Positions 43,827-53,004 of a DNA stretch of 64,000 nucleotides are shown in pieces. The notes under the pieces were generated by a model that saw nothing but the letters and a program-made list of their open reading frames with translations, was not told where the DNA came from and ran no database searches. Positions within the stretch are counted from its first letter, which is position 1, and each line of letters starts with the position of its first letter. Source of the stretch: Burkholderia sp. D-99 (lineage in GTDB: Bacteria; Pseudomonadota; Gammaproteobacteria; Burkholderiales; Burkholderiaceae); the NCBI RefSeq assembly GCF_011605345.1, contig NZ_JAAOXM010000010.1, positions 186,001-250,000 on the forward strand, written 5' to 3'. The position numbers were made by a program, and so were the translations under genes.

Positions 43827-44153
43827 ATGCCGACATCCCTGTCGTCCCTGCAACTGCCCGAAGGCCTCGGCACCATCGGGAATCTGGCTGTCGAGTGCGT
43901 CGAGGATGAACGGAAAACATACGAGATGTGGATGCTCGAAACGGACCTTCCTTTCGACGAAGCCGTGTCGCGATTGTCGACCTTCGTCAAATGCCATTTC
44001 ACCGGCGACGAGCGAATCTCATCCGTCGACAGCTTCGGCTTCCGCAGCTGGGCGGCCTCCTGGTCCCGCGACAAACAGGAAATCTCGGCCCAGCTCACCG
44101 CCACCGACGACGGCAGCTCGGGTTACCTGCGCAATGCATACGACGCCGAATGA
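43827..44153 (+). CDS. Small cytoplasmic protein of unknown function
   Basis: 108 residues, acidic and soluble (LQLPEGLGTIGNLAVECVED, WMLETDLPFDEAVSRLSTF, SVDSFGFRSWAASW). GGAG lies 11 bases before the ATG at 43827. The longer frame upstream overlaps the opposite-strand gene's leader and is not supported. It is followed by the DUF3592-like gene after 36 bases, so the two may be one transcript. No family recognised. Confidence 0.6.
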   Translation: MPTSLSSLQLPEGLGTIGNLAVECVEDERKTYEMWMLETDLPFDEAVSRLSTFVKCHFTGDERISSVDSFGFRSWAASWSRDKQEISAQLTATDDGSSGYLRNAYDAE

Positions 44154-44189
44154 AAACACGTGCCGCCCCCGACACCGTCCGGACCTCGC

Positions 44190-44627
44190 ATGACTGCCCC
44201 CTCGACTGATCGTCCGGCAAAACCGGCGATGAATATCGCGACCGTCATCGCAATGATCATCGGCGCCGCCGTACTCGCTTTCTGCGCCGTGCAGGCCTAT
44301 CGGACGACGATCTTCGTCTCGCATGCTTCCCGAGCGCCCGGTGTAATCGTCAAGTCGAGCGGACACCCGACCATACGCTTCGAAACAGCGCAGGGCGAGC
44401 GCATCGAGTTCGTACAGAACGGCGGCATGGACGGTCCGCCCGGAACCGCCGTGCCGGTCTTGTACGACACCGCCGAACCCGCGGAAACGGCCCGGGCAGA
44501 TACGTTCCTTGCGACATGGGGCGATGTGCTGTGGGGATTGCCGGCAGGCCTCGGCTTTCTTGTCCTGCCGCTGTTTGGCGTGCGGTTCGTGCTCACCGGG
44601 CGGTACGGGAACGCGATAAGCCGTTGA
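44190..44627 (+). CDS. DUF3592-like membrane protein
   Basis: 145 residues with two membrane helices (MNIATVIAMIIGAAVLAFCA near the N-terminus and WGLPAGLGFLVLPLFGVRFV near the C-terminus). Between them is a beta-rich loop (APGVIVKSSGHPTIRFETAQGE, then VPVLYDTAEP). This pattern fits DUF3592. Start at 44190; ATG 44229 and GTG 44160 are alternatives. Function unknown. Confidence 0.7.
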   Translation: MTAPSTDRPAKPAMNIATVIAMIIGAAVLAFCAVQAYRTTIFVSHASRAPGVIVKSSGHPTIRFETAQGERIEFVQNGGMDGPPGTAVPVLYDTAEPAETARADTFLATWGDVLWGLPAGLGFLVLPLFGVRFVLTGRYGNAISR

Positions 44628-44805
44628 GCGACGACTTGCAGGTCCATGCGATGCCCGGGCATACGCGGCGGGCCTGGGCGCTTTCATCATCGGTCACGTT
44701 TGCGAAGGACACGAATCGAACGAGGTAGTCCGCCCCACCGCCGCAACCCGCATACGACACTTCCGGGAACACGCGATAATGCGCGTGGACAACCTGCATC
44801 CGCGC

Positions 44806-45240
44806 ATGACAAACAACATTCTCAAGGCCGCCCTCTGCGCGGCGCCGCTCGTGCTGGCAACCACCGGCACCGCGTCGGCCAAGGCACTCGACGACGCACT
44901 CGACTGCCACTCGACCGGCCACAAGTTCGTCGCGCCGCTGCTCGCCGCCGGCGACATCCAGTCGGAACCGATGCACGTCGAACCGAACTCGGTCAACGCG
45001 TTCCGAACGAGCCACTCACTGACCGCATACGGCTTCGGCGTCTACGTCGTGCTCGGCTATCAAGCGAACGACCCGATCTTCCGCACGGGCGACGGCACGC
45101 CGATCGGCGACTGGGCCTATGGCGTCGTGGTGCGCGGCACGAAAAGCTCGGTGGAGGAAGCCGTGCGCAAGGCCGGCAGCGACGCGACCGTCAAGCAGGC
45201 GTTTCCGTTCCTGACCGCGATCGTCTGCTCGTCGGACTGA
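44806..45240 (+). CDS. Exported protein of unknown function
   Basis: 144 residues. MTNNILKAALCAAPLVLATT begins a signal peptide cleaved near ASAKALD. The mature part has two conserved-looking cysteines (DDALDCHSTGH and the end TAIVCSSD), suggesting a disulphide, and GFGVYVVLGYQANDPIF. The ATG at 44806 gives a cleaner signal than 44779. Convergent with ppx. Not recognised beyond a general Burkholderia periplasmic look. Confidence 0.65.
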   Translation: MTNNILKAALCAAPLVLATTGTASAKALDDALDCHSTGHKFVAPLLAAGDIQSEPMHVEPNSVNAFRTSHSLTAYGFGVYVVLGYQANDPIFRTGDGTPIGDWAYGVVVRGTKSSVEEAVRKAGSDATVKQAFPFLTAIVCSSD

Positions 45241-45326
45241 GCGGCCGCGAGGACGATCATGCGGCAATCCCGAGGGGCAGCAAGCCATCCTGCTGCCCGG
45301 CCGCTCCCAGCCCCGCCATCGACGTT

Positions 45327-46841
45327 TTATGCGCCGGTATACACCACGCGATACGGGATACCGACCTTCTCCCACTCCGCCGCTTCCTGGCTGAGGCTGT
45401 AGTCGGTCAGCGGGTTCTGCTCGACCCACGCGCCCGGCAGGCGCACTTCATACCCGCCCTTCTTCATCTGCGAAACGGAAATGTCGGGCAGCCCCGCGTC
45501 GGTCCGGCGCCGGCACAGCAGCGCCGCGAGCCGCAGGCAGAACAGCAGCGGCCACTCGACCTCGCGCGCCTGCGACAGCTTGCCGAGCTTGCCCGCGTGA
45601 CCGAGCACGAGCGCGGCGAGCCGCGCCTGGTCGGTGCGCGAAAAACCCGGCATGTCCGCGTTGCTCGCGATATACGCCGAATGCTTGTGATACGCGCTGT
45701 GCGAGATCGACAGGCCGATCTCGTGCAACGCGGCCGCCCAGCCGAGGAACATCCGCCCTTCCTCGCGCGCTTCGTCGTCGGCTTCTTCGAGTTCGTCGTA
45801 GAAACGCCCCGCCAGCGCGCCGATCCGCTCGGCCTGCGCACGATCGACACCGTAGCGACGCGTAAAGCCCTCGACGGTCACCGCACGCATGTCTTCATGC
45901 TGCGTCCGGCCGAGCAGGTCGTACAGCACACCGAGGCGCAGCGCGCCGTCGGTCGTATCGACGTAGTCGACACCGAGCTCCTCGAACACCGCGAGCATGA
46001 TCGCGAGGCCACCCGCGAGCACCGGCACGCGATCGGGCTTCAGCGCGATCAGCTTCAGCCGGTTGACGTTCTCCGACTTGATCAGCGCGCGCTTCAGGCG
46101 CTCGAGGCCGCCGCGCGAAATGCCGTGCGTGATGCCTGGATCGTTGAAGCCGTTCGCCTCGACGAGTTCGGCAAGCGCACGTGCGGTGCCGGACGAACCG
46201 ATCGCCTGGTCCCAGCCGGCCTTCTTGTACTCGCTCGAAATGATTTGGATCTCGCGCTTGGCCGCGAGTTCGGCCTGCCGCATCGTGTATTCGTCGACGT
46301 TGCCGGCAGGGAAGAAGGTGCGGCTGTGGCTCACGCAGCCGATATAGAGGCTCTCCATCACGATCGGCGTGTAGTGCGAGCCGATGATGAATTCGGTGGA
46401 GCCGCCGCCGATGTCGACGACGAGCCGCTTGCCGGCGCTCGCCGGCACCGAGTGCGCGGCGCCCGCGTAGATCAGGCGCGCCTCTTCGCGGCCTGCAATC
46501 ACTTCGATCGGAAAACCGAGCGCCGCTTCGGCCTCACCGAGAAATTCGCCTGCGTTCTTCGCGACCCGCAGCGTGTTGGTCGCCACCGCGCGCACATGAT
46601 CGGGATGGAAATCGCGCAGACGCTCGCCGAACCGCTTGAGCGCCTCCCAGCCACGCTCCTGCGACGCGCGATCGAGCATCTTGTCGCTCGACAGGCCCGC
46701 GGCCAGCCGGACGGGCTCGCGCAGCGCATCGACGGGATAGATCTGGCTGCCCGCCGGCGTTTCCTCGACACGCCCGACGATCAGCCGGAAGCTGTTCGAG
46801 CCGAGATCCACGGCAGCCAGCAAGTGGGGGGTTGTAACCAT
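45327..46841 (-). CDS. ppx: Exopolyphosphatase
   Basis: Releases phosphate from the ends of polyphosphate chains; the family also includes pppGpp phosphohydrolase. The 504-residue protein has the actin-like ATPase fold motifs AAVDLGSNSFRLIVG and VVDIGGGSTEFIIGS, IGSSGTARALAEL, and a C-terminal HD-like helical domain (LHEIGLSISHSAYHKHSAY). The ATG at 46841 is chosen because the longer frame is Arg-rich and non-family. It is divergent from ppk, so synthesis and breakdown of polyphosphate share a control region. Confidence 0.92.
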   Translation of the reverse strand: MVTTPHLLAAVDLGSNSFRLIVGRVEETPAGSQIYPVDALREPVRLAAGLSSDKMLDRASQERGWEALKRFGERLRDFHPDHVRAVATNTLRVAKNAGEFLGEAEAALGFPIEVIAGREEARLIYAGAAHSVPASAGKRLVVDIGGGSTEFIIGSHYTPIVMESLYIGCVSHSRTFFPAGNVDEYTMRQAELAAKREIQIISSEYKKAGWDQAIGSSGTARALAELVEANGFNDPGITHGISRGGLERLKRALIKSENVNRLKLIALKPDRVPVLAGGLAIMLAVFEELGVDYVDTTDGALRLGVLYDLLGRTQHEDMRAVTVEGFTRRYGVDRAQAERIGALAGRFYDELEEADDEAREEGRMFLGWAAALHEIGLSISHSAYHKHSAYIASNADMPGFSRTDQARLAALVLGHAGKLGKLSQAREVEWPLLFCLRLAALLCRRRTDAGLPDISVSQMKKGGYEVRLPGAWVEQNPLTDYSLSQEAAEWEKVGIPYRVVYTGA

Positions 46842-47038
46842 CAGAAGGGGCTCCGTGCGCGTTCGCCCGCGGCGGCCGGTGCGACAGCCCTGGGCGATCA
46901 ATCAAAGGCGACATTTTAAGCGTGGAACGCTTGCCATTGCCACGCTTCACGGGCATGCACACCGCTCGTTTGCATATCGTCGAAACATTTATGAGACGAA
47001 ACGGTTACAGCGTAGAATTTCCCGATATAAAACCATTA

Positions 47039-47056
47039 TCGTCATCAGCACGTCAT
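47039..47056 (+). promoter_or_regulatory. Candidate Pho box upstream of ppk
   Basis: Two 7-base direct repeats with a 4-base spacer: TCGTCAT-CAGC-ACGTCAT. This is the 7-4-7 layout of PhoB sites (consensus CTGTCAT-N4-CTGTCAC), with the GTCA core kept in both halves. It lies 63 bases before the ppk start. The downstream -10 is not obvious, which lowers confidence. Confidence 0.5.
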
Positions 47057-47119
47057 CGTACCGTGAGAGTTTCCGAGCGTCCTTTCGAATCATCGCCCGA
47101 ATCACCCCCTACTCTGCCG

Positions 47120-49183
47120 ATGTCCGTCCGTTATCCGCTTCTCAATCGTGAACTCGGCATCCTCGGTTTCAACGAGCGCGTGCTGGCCCAGGCAGCCGAT
47201 CCTCAAGTCCCGTTGCTCGAGCGCCTCCGCTTCATCTGCATCACCAGCAGCAACCTCGACGAATTCTTCGAGGTACGGATGGCCGGCCTGCAGGAGCAGA
47301 TCCGCGACAACCCCGGCGCACTGACGCCCGACGGCATGTCGTTACAACATGCTTACGATCTCGTCGTCGAACGCGCGCAGCGGCTCGTCCACCGACAGTA
47401 CACGATGCTGCACGAAACCGTGCTGCCCGCGCTCGAACAGGAAGGCATCTACTTCCATGCGAGCGACACGTGGAACGACGAGCAGCTCGAATGGGCACGG
47501 CACTACTTCCTCGACGAGCTGCTGCCCGTGCTGACGCCGATCGGCCTCGATCCCGCCCACCCGTTCCCGCGCGTGCTGAACAAGAGCCTGAACTTCGTCG
47601 TCGAGCTCGAAGGCCGCGACGCCTTCGGCCGCCAGGCCGTGATGGGCATCGTACAGGCGCCGCGCGCGCTGCCGCGCGTCGTACGCATGCCGCACGCGCT
47701 GTCGGGCTTCGAGCACGGCTTCGTGCTGCTGAGCTCGTTCATGCAGCGCTTCGTCGGCGAACTCTTCCCGCAACTCGTCGTGAAGAGCTGCAACCAGTTC
47801 CGCATCACGCGCAACAGCGAACTGTTCGTCGACGAGGACGAAATCACGAACCTGCGCGTCGCGCTGCAGGGCGAACTGCCCGCGCGCCACCTCGGCAACG
47901 CGGTGCGCCTCGAGGTGTCGGCCGACACGCCGACGCACATCGTGCGACGCCTGCTCGACGAAAGCGAACTCGGCGAGAAGGACTGCTATCGCGTGGCCGG
48001 ATCGGTGAACCTCGTGCGGCTGATGCAGATTCCCGATCTCGTCGACCGCCCCGACCTGAAGTTCACGCCGTTCACTGCGTCGACTCCCGCCGCGGTCACG
48101 AACGCGCCGACGATGTTCGACGCGATCGACAACGGCGACATCCTGCTGCACCACCCGTACGAGAGTTTCCAGCCGGTGCTCGAACTGCTGCAGCAGGCCG
48201 CGAAGGATCCGAGCGTCGTCGCGATCAAGCAGACGATCTACCGCACCGGCACCGATTCGCCGCTGATGGACGCGCTGATGGAAGCCGCGCGCAACGGCAA
48301 GGAAGTGACCGTCGTCGTCGAACTGCTCGCACGCTTCGACGAGGAAACCAACATCAACTGGGCGTCGCAGCTCGAAGCCGTCGGCGCGCATGTCGTGTAC
48401 GGCGTGGTCGGCCACAAGTGCCACGCGAAGATGATGCTGATCGTGCGGCGCGTCGTGCGGGCCGGCAAGGCGTCGCTGCGCCGCTACGTGCACCTCGGCA
48501 CCGGCAACTACCACCCGCGCACGGCGCGCCTCTACACCGACTTCGGGCTGATGACGGCCGACCAGAAGATCTGCGAGGACGTCCATCACGTGTTCCAGCA
48601 ACTGACCGGCATCGGCGGCGAACTCACGCTGCACGAGCTGTGGCAGTCGCCGTTCACGCTGCATCCGCGCATCATCGACTCGATCCGCGCGGAGATCGAC
48701 AATGCGCGTGCCGGCAAGCGCGCGCGGGTCGTCGCGAAGATGAACGCGCTGCTGGAGCCGACGGTGATCGCCGCGCTGTACGAAGCGTCGCAGGCCGGTG
48801 TCAAGGTCGACCTGATCGTGCGCGGGGTCTGCGCGCTGAAGCCCGGCGTGCCGGGGCTGTCGGAGAACATCACCGTGCGCTCGATCGTCGGCCGCTTCCT
48901 CGAGCACCACCGGATCTACTATTTCCACGCGGACGGTGCCGAGGATGTCTATCTGTCGAGCGCCGACTGGATGGACCGCAACCTGTTCCGCCGCGTCGAA
49001 GTCGCGTTCCCGATCCGCGATCGCAAGCTCAAGCGGCGCGTGATCGCCGAGGGTCTGTCGGTGTGCCTCGGCGACAACCAGTCGGCATGGCAGATGCACA
49101 GCGACGGCCACTACCGCCGGCGCCGTGCCGGCAAGACGATCCGCAACGCGCAACTCGGGTTGCTCGCGAAGTTCTGCTCCTGA
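47120..49183 (+). CDS. ppk1: Polyphosphate kinase 1
   Basis: Makes polyphosphate from ATP, reversibly. The 687-residue protein has the N domain start NRELGILGFNERVLAQA, the head domain and two phospholipase-D-like catalytic domains. The autophosphorylated histidine lies in GVVGHKCHAKMML and the second catalytic histidine in HHRIYYFHADG; HLGTGNYHPRTARLYTD and LSSADWMDRNLFRRVE are family hallmarks. The start MSVRYPLLNREL at 47120 fits the family; the longer frame crosses the Pho box. Convergent with phoR, with a shared two-way terminator. Confidence 0.93.
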   Translation: MSVRYPLLNRELGILGFNERVLAQAADPQVPLLERLRFICITSSNLDEFFEVRMAGLQEQIRDNPGALTPDGMSLQHAYDLVVERAQRLVHRQYTMLHETVLPALEQEGIYFHASDTWNDEQLEWARHYFLDELLPVLTPIGLDPAHPFPRVLNKSLNFVVELEGRDAFGRQAVMGIVQAPRALPRVVRMPHALSGFEHGFVLLSSFMQRFVGELFPQLVVKSCNQFRITRNSELFVDEDEITNLRVALQGELPARHLGNAVRLEVSADTPTHIVRRLLDESELGEKDCYRVAGSVNLVRLMQIPDLVDRPDLKFTPFTASTPAAVTNAPTMFDAIDNGDILLHHPYESFQPVLELLQQAAKDPSVVAIKQTIYRTGTDSPLMDALMEAARNGKEVTVVVELLARFDEETNINWASQLEAVGAHVVYGVVGHKCHAKMMLIVRRVVRAGKASLRRYVHLGTGNYHPRTARLYTDFGLMTADQKICEDVHHVFQQLTGIGGELTLHELWQSPFTLHPRIIDSIRAEIDNARAGKRARVVAKMNALLEPTVIAALYEASQAGVKVDLIVRGVCALKPGVPGLSENITVRSIVGRFLEHHRIYYFHADGAEDVYLSSADWMDRNLFRRVEVAFPIRDRKLKRRVIAEGLSVCLGDNQSAWQMHSDGHYRRRRAGKTIRNAQLGLLAKFCS

Positions 49184-49222
49184 ACCGGCCGCGCGGCGCG
49201 AGTCGCGCGCCGTGTCGCCAAC

Positions 49223-49253
49223 AAAAAAGCGCAGCCGTGGGCTGCGCTTTTTT
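49223..49253. terminator. Bidirectional terminator between ppk1 and phoR
   Basis: AAAAAAGCGCAGCC-GTG-GGCTGCGCTTTTTT is a perfect 8-bp GC stem flanked by A6 and T6. It can end transcription in both directions, between two convergent genes. Confidence 0.9.
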
Positions 49254-49307
49254 GTTGCGAATCCGGCATGCCGCTCGCCGAACGAGCGACGGCATGCCAT
49301 TACGCGA

Positions 49308-50627
49308 TCAAGCTTCGTACGCGGCCGGCCGGATCGCGATGATGCGCGAGCCCGGGAACCGCGCGGTGAACGTGCTGCCGCGCCCTTCCTCGCTCTGCAC
49401 GTACAGGTGCGCGTCGTGCCGCTGCAGCACGTGCTTGACGATCGCGAGCCCGAGCCCCGTGCCGCCCGTGTCGCGCGAACGGCTGCGGTCGACGCGGTAG
49501 AAGCGTTCGGTAAGCCGCGGCAGGTCGGCGGCCGGAATCCCGAAGCCGCTGTCCGTGACGGAAAACACGCCTTGCGCGCCCTCGCGCCGCCACGTCACGA
49601 CGATCTTGCCGCCTTCCGGCGTATAGCGGATCGCGTTCGTGACGAGATTGGCGAATGCACTGAACAGCTCCGTCTGCGCACCGGTGACGCCGAGTGTCTC
49701 GTCGATCGAGAACGCGATGTCGTGATGCCCGTTCGACAGCGTCTGCGCGTCCTCCTTCAGATGGTCGAACACGGCACGCATGTCGATCGCGCGATCGAGC
49801 GGCGGCTTGCTTTCGCCTTCCAGCTTCGCGAGCACCAGCAAGTCGGTCACGATGTGCCGCATCCGCGAGGCCTGCTGCTCCATCATCTCGAGATAGCGCG
49901 CGCGGTCTTCCTCGTTCAGCGGCAGCTCGCGCATCGTCTCGAGGAAGCCCGACAGCACGGTGAGCGGCGTCTTCAGTTCGTGCGACACGTTCGCGACGAA
50001 GTCGCGCCGCATCGCGTCGGTCCGCTCGAGCTCGGTGATGTCCTGCGTGAGCAGCAGCTTGCGGTTCTCGCCGTACGGAAACACCTGCACTTCCAGCACG
50101 TTCTGCCGCGAGTCGCCCATGCCGCGCATGACGAGCGTCTCGTCGTAATGCTGCGCGTTCAGGTAGCGGACGAAATCGGGATGGCGTACCAGGTTGGTGA
50201 TGTGCTGGCGCAGGTCGCGCTTCGCGTCGAGGCCGAAATGGACTTCGGCGATCGCATTGCACCACTCGATCTGATCGTGGTCGTCGAGCATCGCGACACC
50301 GTTCGGCGACGCCTGGATCGCCTGGATGAAGCGCGAATGCTGCTGTTCGACCTGCCGCACCTGCGCATGCCACTGCTTCGCGAGCTTATGCAGACGATAG
50401 TAGATCTCGCCCCAGATGCCCGGCGCACTCGGCACTTCACCGTAGACTGGCGCATCGAGCAGGCGCCACAGACGCTGCGTGTGGAAGGTGCTGAAAAAGC
50501 CCTGCGCGACCAGCATCACGACCACGAACACGAGGCCCGCGGTCGGGCCGGCGAACACGCCGACCAATACGCCGATCAGCACGAGCAGCACGAGCGACAC
50601 CAGAAAGCGCGCCCAGATGATGTTCAT
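49308..50627 (-). CDS. phoR: Phosphate regulon sensor histidine kinase
   Basis: 439 residues: two N-terminal membrane helices (FLVSLVLLVLIGVLVGVFAG and TAGLVFVVVMLVAQGFF), a PAS domain (about 95-200; QASPNGVAMLDDHDQIEWCN), then the HisKA box with the phosphorylated His in FVANVSHELKTPLTVL and an ATPase domain with the N box NLVTNAIRYTP and the GTGLGLAIVKHVL lid. As in other PhoR proteins there is no large periplasmic sensor; the signal comes through PstSCAB and PhoU. Last gene of the pst-pho operon. Confidence 0.93.
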   Translation of the reverse strand: MNIIWARFLVSLVLLVLIGVLVGVFAGPTAGLVFVVVMLVAQGFFSTFHTQRLWRLLDAPVYGEVPSAPGIWGEIYYRLHKLAKQWHAQVRQVEQQHSRFIQAIQASPNGVAMLDDHDQIEWCNAIAEVHFGLDAKRDLRQHITNLVRHPDFVRYLNAQHYDETLVMRGMGDSRQNVLEVQVFPYGENRKLLLTQDITELERTDAMRRDFVANVSHELKTPLTVLSGFLETMRELPLNEEDRARYLEMMEQQASRMRHIVTDLLVLAKLEGESKPPLDRAIDMRAVFDHLKEDAQTLSNGHHDIAFSIDETLGVTGAQTELFSAFANLVTNAIRYTPEGGKIVVTWRREGAQGVFSVTDSGFGIPAADLPRLTERFYRVDRSRSRDTGGTGLGLAIVKHVLQRHDAHLYVQSEEGRGSTFTARFPGSRIIAIRPAAYEA

Positions 50628-50684
50628 GATTCAGCGCCCGATAGAATGAACGGCATGCCGTGGCACACGGCAGGCCCGAATACG

Positions 50685-51386
50685 TTACGCGTGCTTGGCG
50701 AGCCGGTAGCCGCTGCCGCGCACGGTCTCGATCATCGCATCGCAGCCGGCCGGTTTCAAGGCCGCACGCAATCGTTTGATGTGCACGTCGACGGTGCGCT
50801 CCTCGACGAATACATGGTCGCCCCACACCTGGTCGAGCAATTGCGTGCGGCTGTGCACGCGCTCCGGGTGCGTCATGAAGAAATGCAGCAGGCGGAACTC
50901 GGTCGGGCCGAGATCGAGCTTGATCTCGCTGCCTTCCGCATGCGCGGCGACACGATGCGTGGCCGGGTCGAGGCGCAGCCCGTTGATCGACACGACGTCC
51001 TCGGTCAGCTGCGGCGCACGACGACGCAGCACGGCCTTGATCCGCGCCATCAGTTCCTTCGGCGAGAACGGCTTCGTCACGTAGTCGTCCGCGCCGATTT
51101 CGAGGCCGAGCACCTTGTCCTGCTCGTCGCCGCGTGCAGTCAGCATGATGATCGGGATGTGCTTGGTCCGTTCGTTGTTGCGCAGGTCGCGCGCGAACGC
51201 GATACCGGACTTGCCCGGCAGCATCCAGTCGAGCAGCACGAGATCGGGCAGCACGTCGCTGATCAGGTTCTGCGCCTGTTCGGCGTTGTACGCGCGAATC
51301 GGGCAGTGACCGGCGTGCTGGAGATTCACCGAGATCAGTTCGGAAATCGCGGGCTCATCTTCAACGACGAGAATGTTGCTGGGCAT
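50685..51386 (-). CDS. phoB: Phosphate regulon response regulator
   Basis: A 233-residue OmpR-family activator. The receiver domain has acidic pocket EDEP, phospho-acceptor Asp in VLLDWMLPGKSG (about 54), and KPFSPKELMARI. The winged-helix DNA-binding domain has LGPTEFRLLHFFMTHPERV and EERTVDVHIKRLRAAL. It binds Pho boxes of direct GTCA repeats, as seen before pstS and ppk1. The start at 51386 excludes a leader without family match. Gap to phoR is 57 bases. Confidence 0.94.
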   Translation of the reverse strand: MPSNILVVEDEPAISELISVNLQHAGHCPIRAYNAEQAQNLISDVLPDLVLLDWMLPGKSGIAFARDLRNNERTKHIPIIMLTARGDEQDKVLGLEIGADDYVTKPFSPKELMARIKAVLRRRAPQLTEDVVSINGLRLDPATHRVAAHAEGSEIKLDLGPTEFRLLHFFMTHPERVHSRTQLLDQVWGDHVFVEERTVDVHIKRLRAALKPAGCDAMIETVRGSGYRLAKHA

Positions 51387-51417
51387 CGGCACCTCTTTTT
51401 TCCCTGTACGGAGTCGA

Positions 51418-52122
51418 TTAACTGTTGGCTTCGCGATCGAGCGTGTCGCGCGGCTGGTGCCGCACATCCGTGCCCTTCACGATGTAGATGATGAATTCGG
51501 CGATGTTCTTCGCGTGGTCGCCGATCCGCTCGATCGCCTTCGCGATGAACAGGTATTCGAGGCCGACCGAGATCGTGCGCGGATCTTCCTGCATGTACGA
51601 CACGAGCTTGCGCACGAACGCACGGAATTCCAGGTCGATCTCCTTGTCGTCCTTGACGATCTGCGCGGCGGCCACCGTATCGAGACGCGCGAACGCGTCG
51701 AGCGCTCGGCGCAGGATCGTCACGGCCATCTCGCCCGACACCTTGATCTCGGCGATGTTGACCGCACGCGCGGCCGGCTCGTCGACCAGGCGGCGAACAC
51801 GCTTGGCGATCTTCTCGGCCTCGTCGCCGGCGCGCTCGAGGTTCGTAATCGTTTTCGAAATCGACATCAAAAGGCGCAGGTCACGCGCGGCAGGCTGCCT
51901 CCGCGCGATGATGTTGCCGCACTCCTGGTCGATGTCGACTTCCATCGCGTTCAGCGTTTCCTCGGCCGCGATCACCTTCTCGGCCGTATCGCGATCGAAT
52001 TCGTTCAGCGCGTACATCGCGCCGACGATCTGCGACTCGACGAGCCCGCCCATTTCCAGCACTTTCGACGACACGGCATTCAGGTCCGCGTCGAACTGGC
52101 TCGACAGATGTTTATCCGACAT
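51418..52122 (-). CDS. phoU: Phosphate signalling protein PhoU
   Basis: 234 residues forming two three-helix PhoU repeats. Signs are LSSQFDADLNAVSSKVLEMGG at the N-terminus, QECGNIIARRQPAARDLRLLMS and RIGDHAKNIAEFIIYIVKG in the second half, each with the ExxD-type metal residues. It links the Pst transporter to PhoR and restrains the regulon when phosphate is plentiful. It lies 18 bases after pstB. Confidence 0.94.
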   Translation of the reverse strand: MSDKHLSSQFDADLNAVSSKVLEMGGLVESQIVGAMYALNEFDRDTAEKVIAAEETLNAMEVDIDQECGNIIARRQPAARDLRLLMSISKTITNLERAGDEAEKIAKRVRRLVDEPAARAVNIAEIKVSGEMAVTILRRALDAFARLDTVAAAQIVKDDKEIDLEFRAFVRKLVSYMQEDPRTISVGLEYLFIAKAIERIGDHAKNIAEFIIYIVKGTDVRHQPRDTLDREANS

Positions 52123-52140
52123 GGCTGTTGTTCTCCGTCA

Positions 52141-52989
52141 TCAGCCGAAACGGCCGGTGATGTAGTCTTCCGTTTCCTTGCGTACCGGCTTGATGAAGAT
52201 CTTTTCGGTCTCGCCGAATTCGATCAGCTCGCCCAGGTACATGTAGGCCGTGAAATCCGAGCAGCGCGCGGCCTGCTGCATGTTGTGCGTGACGATCACG
52301 ACCGTGTAGTCGCTCTTCAGCTCCGCGATCAGCTCTTCGATACGGCCGGTCGAGATCGGGTCGAGCGCCGAGCACGGTTCGTCGAGCAGCAGCACTTCCG
52401 GACGGATCGCGATGCCGCGTGCGATGCACAGACGCTGCTGCTGGCCGCCCGAGAGGCCGTAGCCGCTCTGGCTCAGCTTGTCCTTCACTTCGTTCCAAAG
52501 CGCGGCCTTCGTGAGCGCCCACTCGACGCGATCGTCCATTTCCGAGCGCGTGAGCTTTTCGAACATCTTCACGCCGAACGCGATGTTGTCGTAGATCGAC
52601 ATCGGGAACGGGGTCGGCTTCTGGAACACCATGCCGATGCGCGCGCGCAGCAGCGAGATGTCGCGCTTCGTCGTCAGCAGGTTCTCGCCGTCCATCAGGA
52701 TTTCGCCTTCGGCGCGCTGCTCCGGATAGAGCGCGAACATCTTGTTGAACGTGCGCAGCAGCGTCGACTTGCCGCAACCCGACGGGCCGATGAACGCCGT
52801 CACCTTCCCTTCGGGAATGCTCAGGTTGATGTTCTTCAGCGCATGGAACTTGTTGTAGAAGAAGTTGAGGTTGTTGACCTCGATCTTCGCGTTCAGCGGC
52901 TCGAGCGGACGGCCGTGCGCCGCTTCTTGCGTGCCGGCCGGCGCAGCAGTGCGCTCGACAGGATTCAGGTGGCTTTCTGCCATATTCAT
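52141..52989 (-). CDS. pstB: Phosphate ABC transporter ATP-binding protein
   Basis: 282 residues. The ATPase motifs are Walker A FIGPSGCGKSTLLR, Q-loop MVFQKPTPFPMSI, signature YGLSGGQQQRLCIARG, Walker B VLLLDEPCSALDP and the switch VIVTHNMQQAARC. The KPTPFPMSIYDN stretch is diagnostic of PstB. It powers high-affinity phosphate uptake. GGAG lies about 8 bases before the ATG at 52989. The N-terminal 35 residues precede the conserved domain and are longer than in E. coli. Confidence 0.94.
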   Translation of the reverse strand: MNMAESHLNPVERTAAPAGTQEAAHGRPLEPLNAKIEVNNLNFFYNKFHALKNINLSIPEGKVTAFIGPSGCGKSTLLRTFNKMFALYPEQRAEGEILMDGENLLTTKRDISLLRARIGMVFQKPTPFPMSIYDNIAFGVKMFEKLTRSEMDDRVEWALTKAALWNEVKDKLSQSGYGLSGGQQQRLCIARGIAIRPEVLLLDEPCSALDPISTGRIEELIAELKSDYTVVIVTHNMQQAARCSDFTAYMYLGELIEFGETEKIFIKPVRKETEDYITGRFG

Positions 52990-53004
52990 CGGATCGCTCC
53001 GCCG

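Noticed and set aside
45270..45300. A hairpin between the last exported unknown gene and ppx
   Set aside because: GGGCAGCA/TGCTGCCC has an 8-base loop and no T-run on either strand; too weak to call a terminator.
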